Below are positions 7,708 to 15,569 of a DNA stretch of 36,902 nucleotides, piece after piece; position 1 is the stretch's first letter, and each line of letters opens with the position of its first letter. The stretch is taken from NCBI GenBank assembly GCA_045539625.1, contig JAZQFS010000113.1, forward strand, positions 1-36,902, written 5' to 3'. The notes beneath the pieces were generated by a model. The model had not been told where the DNA came from. It worked only from the letters and a program-made list of their open reading frames with translations, and searched no databases. The position numbers and the translations under genes are program-made. Source of the DNA: UMGS1387 sp045539625. GTDB taxonomy: Bacteria > Bacillota > Clostridia > Oscillospirales > CAG-382.

Positions 7708-10536
7708 ATGTCAAAGGATTTCGGAAAGACACTTAATCTTCCCAAAACAGAGTTTTCAATGAGAGCCAATCTTCCTCAGAGAGAGCCTGCAACACAGGAA
7801 AAGTGGGAAGAAAACAACGTATACGGTAAAATGCTTGAAAAGAATAAGGGCAACACAAGCTTTGTGCTTCATGACGGCCCTCCTTTTTCAAACGGTAATA
7901 TCCATATGGGTACTGCCATGAATAAGGTGCTTAAGGATATCATTAATAAGTCCAAGTCGATGCAGGGTTACTATACGCCCTTTATACCCGGCTGGGACAA
8001 CCACGGTATGCCTATTGAAAGTGCCATTATCAAAAAGAGCAAGCTTGACAGAAAGAAGATGTCTGCTTCCGAATTCAGAAGTGCTTGTCAGAAGTTTGCT
8101 GAAAACTTCGTTGATATTCAGATGACTTCCTTTAAGAGACTGGGTGTTCTCGGTGATTGGGAAAATCCCTATCTTACAATGAAGCCTTCTTTTGAAGCAA
8201 AGGAAGTAAAGGTATTCGGCGAAATGTTCAAGAAGGGCTACATCTATAAGGGCTTGAAGCCTGTTTACTGGTGTCCTTCCGACGAAACAGCTCTTGCAGA
8301 GGCTGAAATCGAATATGCTGAAGATACTTGTACATCTATCTACGTAAAATTCCTTCTTAAGGATGATAAGGGCTTCTTTGACGGTGTTTGCGATAAGAGC
8401 AAGACCTACTTTATTATCTGGACAACAACTACCTGGACACTTCCCGGTAACGTTGCTATCACTGTTCACCCAAGAGAAAAGTATGTTCTTATAAAGGCAG
8501 CTGACGGTAATTACTATGTAACGGCAGAGGCACTTGCAGAAAAAACAATGAATGCAGGCGGCGTTAACGAATATGAAATCGTTAAGGAATTTGCGGGCGG
8601 CGAGCTTGAATATATGACAGCTTACCATCCTTTCCTTGACAGAGAAAGCCTTCTTACTACTGCTGAATATGTAACAATGGAAAGCGGTACAGGCTGCGTT
8701 CATACAGCTCCTTCATACGGTGCAGACGACTATTTCACAGGTATGAGATACGGTCTTCCCGTTGAAGTTGCCGTTGATGACAGAGGTTATCAGAATGAGC
8801 TTGCAGGCAAATTCGCAGGACTCAGATATGATGAATCCAATGTTGCTATTTTGGAAGATTTAAAGCAGACAGGTGCACTGTTCTCAAGCGAAGAAATCGC
8901 CCACCAGTATCCTCACTGCTGGAGATGTAAAAATCCTATCATTTTCCGTGCAACTCCTCAGTGGTTCTGCTCAGTTGAATCCTTCAAGGAAGAAGCTGTC
9001 AAAGCTTGTGAAAATGTTCAGTGGCTTCCCGAATGGGGCGGAACAAGAATGGTTTCCATGATTCGTGAAAGAGCTGACTGGTGTATTTCCAGACAGAGAA
9101 AATGGGGACTTCCCATTCCCGTATTCTACTGCGAAGATTGCGGCGAAATAATCTGTAATGATGAAACAATCGGTAAGATTTCCGATATATTTGCACAGAA
9201 GGGCTCAAATGCCTGGTTTGATATGGAAGCGGCTGAGCTTCTTCCCGAAGGCTTTGTATGTCCCAAGTGCGGTAAAACTCACTTTGTCAAGGAAACAGAT
9301 ACTCTTGACTGCTGGTTTGACTCAGGCTCAACACACTTCGGTGTGCTTGAAGATAATCCTGATGTAAAATGGCCCAGCGACCTTTACCTTGAAGGTGCTG
9401 ACCAGTACAGAGGCTGGTTCCAGTCTTCACTTCTTACCGCTGTTGCGGCTAAGGGACAGGGTGCTCCATATAAGCAGGTTCTTACACACGGCTGGGTTGT
9501 TGACGGCGAAGGAAAGGCAATGCATAAGTCTCTTGGTAACTCTGTATATCCCGAAGATGTTATCAAGGTTTACGGCGGTGACCTTCTCAGACTTTGGGTT
9601 GCTTCAAGTGACTATAGAGTTGACGTAAGAGTTTCCGATGCTATCTTTAAGCAGCTTTCCGAAATCTATAGAAAAATCAGAAATACATCCCGTATCCTTC
9701 TTGCAAACCTGGGAACTCCCGAAGAGGATTTTGATCCCAACAAGGATATGATGGATCTTAACGACCTTCAGCCTATCGATAAGTGGATTGTTTCACAGTT
9801 CAATGCTCTTTGCGACAGAGTAAAGAAGGCGTATGATTCTTACGAATTCCATCTTATTTATCACGATATCCATAACTTCTGTGCTATCGATCTGTCAAAG
9901 CTTTATGTTGACATTTCCAAGGACAGAGTGTATGTGGAAGCTAAGGAAAGCGCAGCAAGAAGAAGTGCACAGACAGCAATGTACTTTGTACTTAACGGTC
10001 TTACAAGACTTCTTGCACCTATTCTTTCATTTACAGCAGAAGAGCTCTGGCAGTTTATGAGCCACGTTGATTCGGATAATGCAGAAAGCGTATTCCTTAA
10101 CGATCTGCCTTTGTACGATGAAAAGCTTGCTTTCACAGATGTTGCCGATGCTTATAACAAACTCTTTGTTTACAGAGATGACGTAATGAAGGCACTTGAG
10201 CTTGCAAGAGCTGAAAAGCTTATCGGTAAGAGCCTTGATGCTTCTGTAACAATCTACATCAAGGACGAAGAAACTTATAAGTTCTTTGACAGCTTTAAGG
10301 ACGAGCTTAATGATATTTTCATTTGTTCCGAGGTTAAGCTCAGTAAAGAAACCAACGATAAGGCGTTCAGTGAAACAGAAACAGGTATTGCAGTTCTTGT
10401 TGAAGCAGCAGAAGGTACAAAGTGTGACAGATGCTGGTATGTAAAGAATGACTGCACAGACCTTGGGGAAGAGCAGCATCTCTGCGCAAGATGTGCTTCA
10501 ATTGTAAAAGCATCTTTCCCTGAAATACTTGCATAA
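7708..10536 (+). CDS. ileS: Isoleucyl-tRNA synthetase
   Basis: A class I synthetase that charges tRNA-Ile. The protein has 942 residues. The HIGH motif appears as HMGT (66-69), in PPFSNGNIHMGT. The editing domain contains the TTTTWTLPGN and HTAPSYGADDY motifs. WCISRQRKWGLPIP leads to a small CPKCGK zinc-type knuckle. The KMSKS loop is the variant AMHKS (604-608). A C-terminal zinc finger has CDRCWYV and CARC. The start has AAAGGAGC eight bases upstream. No T-box leader is visible in the 112-base gap before it. The stop overlaps the lspA start (TAATG), coupling the two genes. Confidence 0.97.
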   Translation: MSKDFGKTLNLPKTEFSMRANLPQREPATQEKWEENNVYGKMLEKNKGNTSFVLHDGPPFSNGNIHMGTAMNKVLKDIINKSKSMQGYYTPFIPGWDNHGMPIESAIIKKSKLDRKKMSASEFRSACQKFAENFVDIQMTSFKRLGVLGDWENPYLTMKPSFEAKEVKVFGEMFKKGYIYKGLKPVYWCPSDETALAEAEIEYAEDTCTSIYVKFLLKDDKGFFDGVCDKSKTYFIIWTTTTWTLPGNVAITVHPREKYVLIKAADGNYYVTAEALAEKTMNAGGVNEYEIVKEFAGGELEYMTAYHPFLDRESLLTTAEYVTMESGTGCVHTAPSYGADDYFTGMRYGLPVEVAVDDRGYQNELAGKFAGLRYDESNVAILEDLKQTGALFSSEEIAHQYPHCWRCKNPIIFRATPQWFCSVESFKEEAVKACENVQWLPEWGGTRMVSMIRERADWCISRQRKWGLPIPVFYCEDCGEIICNDETIGKISDIFAQKGSNAWFDMEAAELLPEGFVCPKCGKTHFVKETDTLDCWFDSGSTHFGVLEDNPDVKWPSDLYLEGADQYRGWFQSSLLTAVAAKGQGAPYKQVLTHGWVVDGEGKAMHKSLGNSVYPEDVIKVYGGDLLRLWVASSDYRVDVRVSDAIFKQLSEIYRKIRNTSRILLANLGTPEEDFDPNKDMMDLNDLQPIDKWIVSQFNALCDRVKKAYDSYEFHLIYHDIHNFCAIDLSKLYVDISKDRVYVEAKESAARRSAQTAMYFVLNGLTRLLAPILSFTAEELWQFMSHVDSDNAESVFLNDLPLYDEKLAFTDVADAYNKLFVYRDDVMKALELARAEKLIGKSLDASVTIYIKDEETYKFFDSFKDELNDIFICSEVKLSKETNDKAFSETETGIAVLVEAAEGTKCDRCWYVKNDCTDLGEEQHLCARCASIVKASFPEILA

Positions 10537-11024
10537 TGTTTGCTTGTTTTCTTGCGGCAGCGGTTGTAATTTTGGATCAGATTACAAAATTAGCAACTGT
10601 TTCGTCAATGGAGCTTTTTGAAAGCAGACCTGTTATAGAAAATGTTCTTCACATAACATATGTGCAGAATAAAGGTATGGCTTTCGGCTTGTTTGCAGAC
10701 AACAGACTGTTGTTTATGATTCCCACCGTTATTTTGATTGCGGCTGTGATATGGGCACTTGTGAAATACGGCAAAAAAAACAAAATACTTGATGCATCCC
10801 TCGGGCTTGTGCTTGGGGGAGGTGTCGGTAATATGATTGACAGAATAGCAAGAGGCTATGTTGTGGATATGATTGATTTCTGCGCCTTTGATTTCTGGCA
10901 ATGGGTGTTCAATGTTGCAGATGCGGCAGTTGTAGTGGGAGCAGGTCTGTTTCTGTTGGCTGTCATAACCGACAAAAATCTCTTTCCCGATGAAAAAAAG
11001 AAAAGCGGTGAAGAGAATGAGTGA
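10536..11024 (+). CDS. lspA: Lipoprotein signal peptidase II
   Basis: LspA is a membrane aspartyl protease that removes signal peptides from prolipoproteins after lipid attachment. The 162-residue protein has four hydrophobic segments and the family motifs DQITK (14-18), QNKGMAFG (44-51), GNMIDRIARGYVVDMID (98-114) and FNVADA (125-130). By family comparison, D111 and D129 form the catalytic dyad. The ATG shares a base with the ileS stop. The last 8 bases overlap the preferred start of rluD. The ileS-lspA-rluD order is common in Firmicutes. Confidence 0.95.
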   Translation: MFACFLAAAVVILDQITKLATVSSMELFESRPVIENVLHITYVQNKGMAFGLFADNRLLFMIPTVILIAAVIWALVKYGKKNKILDASLGLVLGGGVGNMIDRIARGYVVDMIDFCAFDFWQWVFNVADAAVVVGAGLFLLAVITDKNLFPDEKKKSGEENE

Positions 11025-11967
11025 ATATCAAAATATGAATGAGTGTGAAAAAGTCACTTTTACCGTAACGGAGGGAGGACAAAGACTTGATGTCTGCGTC
11101 GCTTCTCAATGTGAAATAACACGAAATAATGCTCAGAAGCTCATTGAAAAGGGGCTTGTCACAAATGAAGGTAAGGTTCTTTCAAAGAAAAGCTTTGCAG
11201 TGTCTGAGGGTACTGAGATAACCGTAGCTCTTCCGCCTGTTGAGGCGTGTGCGGCAATTCCGCAAAAAATTGATATTGACGTTGTGTATGAGGATGACGA
11301 TATTCTTGTTGTAAATAAACAGCAGGGAATGGTAGTGCATCCTGCACCGGGTAATCCCGATAAAACGCTTGTCAATGCGCTTATGTACTACTGTGACGGA
11401 ATGCTTTCGGGGATAAACGGTGTTATTAGACCCGGTATTGTTCACAGAATTGATAAAGATACAAGCGGGCTTCTTGTTGTCGCAAAAAATGACGAAGCAC
11501 ATAATAATCTTGCTTTGCAGATTAAGGAACATTCATTTAAGCGTGTTTATAATGCGGTTGTAATCGGTAATTTCAAGGAATCCGAGGGGAGAATTGATTT
11601 GCCTGTCGGAAGACATCCCGTTAATCGTAAAAAAATGGCGGTTACGCAAACTAATTCAAAGAATGCAGTTACCAATTACAGGACACTTGAAAGCTTCAGA
11701 GGGTATTCTTTGTGTGAATTTCGACTGGAAACGGGCAGAACTCATCAAATAAGAGTTCATTCATCACATCTCGGACACCCTGTTGTTGCCGATCCCTTGT
11801 ATGCACCGCTTGAAGGTAAGAATCCTTTTAATCTAACGGGACAGTGTCTGCACGCAAAAACTCTGGGTATTGTGCACCCGAGAACGGGAGAGTATATGGA
11901 GTTTGACTCTGCTTTGCCCGAATATTTTGAGAGAACACTTGACTTATTACGCAAAAATTATAATTAA
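11017..11967 (+). CDS. rluD: RluD-like 23S rRNA pseudouridine synthase
   Basis: A member of the RluA/RluD pseudouridine synthase family (YlyB-like), which isomerises uridines in structured RNA, probably 23S rRNA. It has an N-terminal S4 domain (about 15-75, with GGQRLDVCVAS and NAQKLIEKGLV). The catalytic domain follows, with VVNKQQGMVVHPAPG, the active-site HRIDKDTSGLLVVAK containing the catalytic Asp, and the GRTHQIRVH tail motif. The start at 11017 (316 residues) is preferred over an in-frame ATG at 10990. It overlaps the lspA stop as ATGAGTGA and avoids a lysine-rich extension with no homologous look. Confidence 0.93.
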   Translation: MSEYQNMNECEKVTFTVTEGGQRLDVCVASQCEITRNNAQKLIEKGLVTNEGKVLSKKSFAVSEGTEITVALPPVEACAAIPQKIDIDVVYEDDDILVVNKQQGMVVHPAPGNPDKTLVNALMYYCDGMLSGINGVIRPGIVHRIDKDTSGLLVVAKNDEAHNNLALQIKEHSFKRVYNAVVIGNFKESEGRIDLPVGRHPVNRKKMAVTQTNSKNAVTNYRTLESFRGYSLCEFRLETGRTHQIRVHSSHLGHPVVADPLYAPLEGKNPFNLTGQCLHAKTLGIVHPRTGEYMEFDSALPEYFERTLDLLRKNYN

Positions 11968-11991
11968 TGGTTTACCATAGGAGGAAGTCAG

Positions 11992-12822
11992 ATGGACAAA
12001 ATTAAACTTGCCAAGGTTGCCAATGAAATCCGTAAGGGTGCATTGACCGCCGTTTATTCAGCAGCATCCGGTCATCCCGGCGGCTCACTCGGTATTGCAG
12101 ATATCCTTGCATATCTGTATTTTGAAGAAATGAATGTTGATCCCAAGAATCCCAAAATGGAAGACAGAGACAGATTTGTACTGTCTAAGGGACACACATC
12201 ACCTGCTCTTTATGCAACTCTTGCCGAAAGAGGATATTTTCCTAAGGAAGACCTTAAAACCTTCAGACATAAAGACAGCTATCTTCAGGGACACCCCGAT
12301 ATGAAGCATATTCCCGGTGTTGATATGTCCACAGGCTCTCTTGGACTCGGCATTTCCGCTGCTTGCGGCATGGCTCTTTCCGCTAAGATTTCCGAAAAGT
12401 CCTACAGAGTATATTCAATTCTCGGTGACGGTGAATCTGAAGAAGGACAGGTTTGGGAAGCGGCTATGTTTGCTGCTCACTACGGACTTAACAACCTTTG
12501 TGTTTTTGTTGACTTCAACGGTTTGCAGATTGACGGTCCCGTGGCTGAAGTTATGAATCCCAGCCCTCTTGATGAAAAGTTTAAGGCATTTGGCTGGAAT
12601 GTAATGGTGATTGACGGTCATAATTTTGACGAAATAGACGCAGCAGTTAAGGCTGCAAAGAAGTCCGATAAGCCTTTTGCAGTTATCTGTAAGACCGTTA
12701 AGGGTAAAGGCGTGTCATATATGGAAAATCAGTGCTCTTGGCACGGCTCTGCACCTAATGCGGAACAGTATGAAATCGGTATGAAGGATTTAGAGAGCAC
12801 AGAAATTGCTCTTGCTAAGTAA
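11992..12822 (+). CDS. Transketolase, N-terminal subunit
   Basis: The thiamine-diphosphate-binding half of a split transketolase, which moves two-carbon units between sugar phosphates in the pentose phosphate pathway. Its 276 residues show SGHPGGSLGIADILA (26-40), LSKGHTSPALYATL, GHPDM, the STGSLGLGIS motif and the cofactor motif GDGESEEGQ (145 on) ending at N176. A GGAGG site lies before the ATG. The C-terminal half is the next gene, 13 bases downstream, and the two products must assemble. It sits 24 bases after rluD, so it is probably in the same transcript. Confidence 0.95.
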   Translation: MDKIKLAKVANEIRKGALTAVYSAASGHPGGSLGIADILAYLYFEEMNVDPKNPKMEDRDRFVLSKGHTSPALYATLAERGYFPKEDLKTFRHKDSYLQGHPDMKHIPGVDMSTGSLGLGISAACGMALSAKISEKSYRVYSILGDGESEEGQVWEAAMFAAHYGLNNLCVFVDFNGLQIDGPVAEVMNPSPLDEKFKAFGWNVMVIDGHNFDEIDAAVKAAKKSDKPFAVICKTVKGKGVSYMENQCSWHGSAPNAEQYEIGMKDLESTEIALAK

Positions 12823-12835
12823 GGAGGTAACGACA

Positions 12836-13780
12836 ATGGCAGAAAAAATGGCAACACGTGAAGCCTACGGTAACGCTTTGGCTGAATTTGGTGAAAAGTA
12901 TGATTTTGTTGTTCTCGATGCCGACCTTGCAGCAGCAACAAAGACAGGTACGTTTAAAAAAGCATTTCCCGACAGATTTTTTGACTGCGGTATTGCAGAA
13001 GGCAATATGATGGGCGTTGCGGCAGGTATTGCGGCAACAGGCAAGACTGTATTTGCAAGCTCTTTTGCAATGTTTGCGGCAGGCCGTGCTTTTGAACAGG
13101 TAAGAAATATTATCGGCTATCCTCACCTTAATGTAAAAATCGGTGCAACTCACGCAGGTATTACCGTAGGTGAAGACGGTGCTACACACCAGTGTAATGA
13201 GGATATTGCTCTTATGAGAACAATCCCCGGCATGGTTATTCTTAATCCTGCCGACGCTACGGAAGCAAGAGCTTGCGTTGAAGCGGCACTTAATTATGTG
13301 GGTCCTGTTTATATGAGATTCGGCAGACTTGCTGTTCCTCAGATTTTTGATAAGGCTACCTTTAAGTTTGAAATCGGTAAGGGCGGCGTTCTCCATGAAG
13401 GAAGCGACGTTACCGTTATTGCGACAGGTCTTATGACTTCCATTGCTCTTGAAGCAAATGAAATCCTTAAGGCTGAAGGCATCAGTGCAAGAATTGTAAA
13501 TATGCCCTGTATCAAGCCTATTGATAAGGAGCTTATTCTTGAAAGTGCTCAAAAGACAGGCGTAATTGTTACTTGTGAAGAACATAACATTATCGGCGGC
13601 CTCGGCAGTGCAGTTTCCGAAGTTGTTTGCGAAAGTGCAAATCCCGTTCCCGTACTGAAGCTGGGTGTTAACGACACCTACGGTAAGTCAGGTAAGGCTA
13701 CAGAGCTTATTCCCGTGTTTGGACTTGATGCTCAGAGCGTTGTTGCAAAGGTAAAGGAAGCTCTTAATATTAAGAAGTAA
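12836..13780 (+). CDS. Transketolase, C-terminal subunit
   Basis: The second half of the split transketolase. It has 314 residues, with the pyrimidine-binding domain (MATREAYGNALAE, DCGIAEGNMMGVAAGIA, FASSFAMFAAGRAFEQVRN, THAGITVGEDGATHQ) and the C-terminal transketolase domain (about 190-310). The glutamate in GIAEGNM is the family's cofactor-activating residue. The start at 12836 is chosen because AAGGAGGT lies just upstream, overlapping the end of the preceding gene. An upstream in-frame TTG at 12806 has no ribosome site. It supplies pentose carbon to the lower glycolytic path that ends in the acetate kinase encoded next. Confidence 0.95.
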   Translation: MAEKMATREAYGNALAEFGEKYDFVVLDADLAAATKTGTFKKAFPDRFFDCGIAEGNMMGVAAGIAATGKTVFASSFAMFAAGRAFEQVRNIIGYPHLNVKIGATHAGITVGEDGATHQCNEDIALMRTIPGMVILNPADATEARACVEAALNYVGPVYMRFGRLAVPQIFDKATFKFEIGKGGVLHEGSDVTVIATGLMTSIALEANEILKAEGISARIVNMPCIKPIDKELILESAQKTGVIVTCEEHNIIGGLGSAVSEVVCESANPVPVLKLGVNDTYGKSGKATELIPVFGLDAQSVVAKVKEALNIKK

Positions 13781-13820
13781 TTAATTGGGTAAATCCCGTA
13801 TATTGAAAGGAAGAATAGAA

Positions 13821-15029
13821 ATGAAAGTATTGGTAATAAATGCAGGCTCGTCCTCCATTAAATATCAGCTTATCGACATGACAAATGAAAACCTTCTTGC
13901 TAAGGGACAGTGCGACAGAATCGGTATCGACGGCGGTAACTTCAAGCAGAAGAATGCAGACGGAACAGAGTATAAGGTTGAAGTGGATATTCCCGACCAT
14001 GCAGCAGGTATCAAGCTTGTTGTTGATGCTCTTACAGATAAGGATCACGGCGTTATTTCAGCTATGAGCGAAATTGCGGCTGTTGGTCACAGAGTTGTTC
14101 ACGGCGGTGAAAAATTCTCAGGCTCCGTTATGATTACCGAAGAAGTAATCGAAGCAATTAAGGAGTGCTCATCACTCAGCCCTCTTCATAACCCTGCAAA
14201 CATCACAGGTATCAAGGCTTGTGAAGAAATTATGGGTAAGGACGTACCTCAGGTTGGTGTATTTGATACAAGCTTCCACCAGACAATGCCTGATTATGCT
14301 TATATGTATCCCATTCCTTATCAGTACTATGAAAAGTATAAGCTTCGCCGCTACGGCTTCCACGGCACATCTCACAGATATGTAACCGCACGTGCAGCTG
14401 AAATGCTCGGCAAGAAGCCTGAAGAAATCAATATCGTAACCTGCCACCTTGGTAATGGCTCTTCCATCACTGCGGTTAAGGGCGGTAAGAGCTTTGATAC
14501 AACAATGGGTGTTACACCTCTTGAAGGTCTTATGATGGGTACAAGAAGCGGTTCTATAGATCCTGCAATTATTCCTTTCCTTATGGAAAAAGAGGGTATG
14601 AGTGCTGCTGATGTTGATAAGATGCTTAATAAGCAGTCCGGTATTCTCGGTGTTACAGGCGGCGTAACAAGTGATAACAGAGATATTGAAGACGGTGCAA
14701 AGAACGGTAACGAAAGATATCAGCTTATCGAAAGTATGCTTTGTCATCAGATTACAAAGTATGTAGGCGGCTTTGCAGCGGCTATGGGCGGTATTGATGC
14801 TGTTGTATTCACAGGCGGTATCGGTGAAAACAATCCTCAGTACAGAACAAGAGTTGCACAGAATCTTAAGTTTATGGGCGTTGAAATTGACGAAGCTGTC
14901 AACGAAAAGGCAAAGAGAACAAGCGATGAAAACGACATCTCCACAAAGGATGCTAAAGTTAAGATGCTTGTAATCCCCACAAACGAAGAACTTATGATTG
15001 CAAGAGATACATACGCTCTGGTAAAGTAA
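13821..15029 (+). CDS. ackA: Acetate kinase
   Basis: AckA interconverts acetyl phosphate and ADP with acetate and ATP, the last energy-yielding step of acetate fermentation. The 402-residue protein has the NAGSSSIKYQL start (N7), GHRVVHGGE, FDTSFHQTMP, the HGTSHRYV motif, CHLGNGSS, GTRSGSIDP and FTGGIGEN, all typical. The start at 13821 is supported by AAAGGAAG upstream. An in-frame TTG at 13785 would add 12 residues without family support. No phosphotransacetylase gene is in the window. A strong terminator follows the stop. Confidence 0.97.
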   Translation: MKVLVINAGSSSIKYQLIDMTNENLLAKGQCDRIGIDGGNFKQKNADGTEYKVEVDIPDHAAGIKLVVDALTDKDHGVISAMSEIAAVGHRVVHGGEKFSGSVMITEEVIEAIKECSSLSPLHNPANITGIKACEEIMGKDVPQVGVFDTSFHQTMPDYAYMYPIPYQYYEKYKLRRYGFHGTSHRYVTARAAEMLGKKPEEINIVTCHLGNGSSITAVKGGKSFDTTMGVTPLEGLMMGTRSGSIDPAIIPFLMEKEGMSAADVDKMLNKQSGILGVTGGVTSDNRDIEDGAKNGNERYQLIESMLCHQITKYVGGFAAAMGGIDAVVFTGGIGENNPQYRTRVAQNLKFMGVEIDEAVNEKAKRTSDENDISTKDAKVKMLVIPTNEELMIARDTYALVK

Positions 15030-15050
15030 GAATAATTCGATAACACAAAG

Positions 15051-15087
15051 GCACATGGATTGATTCTGCTTTCCATGTGCTTTTTTT
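15051..15087 (+). terminator. Rho-independent terminator after ackA
   Basis: GCACATGGA (15051-15059) pairs with TCCATGTGC (15072-15080), followed by seven Ts (15081-15087). It ends the long transcript that starts at cca. The ribosome site of the next gene starts immediately after the T-run. Confidence 0.9.
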
Positions 15088-15099
15088 GAGGAGATGTTT

Positions 15100-15426
15100 A
15101 TGATTACTATTGGAAGTTTTGTTATTACGACGTGGGAAATTATTGTGTTTCTGAATATTATTTTGTTTTTGCTTTTTGGTTTTGATAAGCTGATGGCAAA
15201 AAAGAAAAAATCAAGAATACCGGAAATTGTTCTCTTGCTGTTGTCACTGTTTTTCGGTGGAATAGGGGCACTGTTCGGAATGGTTATTTTCAACCATAAG
15301 ACAAGTAAGTTCCTTTTCCGTTTTCTTGTGCCGTTGAGTGCTGTACTTAATTACTACTTTTTCAGAGATTCGTTTTATCTGTTAAGACAGACCTTGGAGT
15401 TTTTGCTGGGAATTATTCCTCAATAA
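15100..15426 (+). CDS. DUF1294 membrane protein
   Basis: A 108-residue protein with three or four hydrophobic segments and the DUF1294 signature. The signature consists of a GFDKLMAKKKKSRIPE segment, a GGIGALFGMVIFNHKT segment and a following KFLFRF. The function of the family is unknown; it is a small integral membrane protein. The start at 15100 is preferred over the ATG at 15094, because GAGGAG (15088-15093) would abut 15094 with no spacing but sits six bases before 15100. It lies just beyond the ackA terminator, so it depends on read-through or an unseen promoter. Confidence 0.85.
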   Translation: MITIGSFVITTWEIIVFLNIILFLLFGFDKLMAKKKKSRIPEIVLLLLSLFFGGIGALFGMVIFNHKTSKFLFRFLVPLSAVLNYYFFRDSFYLLRQTLEFLLGIIPQ

Positions 15427-15469
15427 CAAAAAATTAACAATTTAATTGTAAGTATTTGGAATAATAGTA

Positions 15470-15498
15470 TTGAAAATAATTTAACAATGTTGTATAAT
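15470..15498 (+). promoter_or_regulatory. Promoter of the carboxyltransferase operon
   Basis: TTGAAA at 15470-15475, exactly 17 bases, then consensus TATAAT at 15493-15498. The predicted start near 15505 gives a leader of about 65 bases that includes the hairpin at 15514-15534. Confidence 0.8.
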
Positions 15499-15513
15499 GT
15501 TTTCATAATGGGG

Positions 15514-15534
15514 CGGAAGTTGGGAAAACTTCCG
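15514..15534 (+). promoter_or_regulatory. Leader hairpin upstream of carboxyltransferase operon
   Basis: CGGAAGTT (15514-15521) and AACTTCCG (15527-15534) form a perfect 8-bp stem with a 5-base loop, very near the predicted transcript 5' end. A 5'-end hairpin like this can protect mRNA or act as a control site. No known riboswitch is recognisable. Confidence 0.55.
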
Positions 15535-15569
15535 AAAACCTGTTTCAGAATCAATATGGAGGTAGACGT

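Noticed and set aside
12806..12835. Extended N-terminus of the second transketolase subunit from TTG at 12806
   Set aside because: It lacks a ribosome site, while AAGGAGGT sits ideally before the ATG at 12836.
14172..15293. A 373-residue minus-strand open frame opposite ackA and DUF1294
   Set aside because: Its translation is Cys/Ile-rich with no motif, it lies wholly opposite a clear acetate kinase gene, and no ribosome site supports it. It is a shadow frame.
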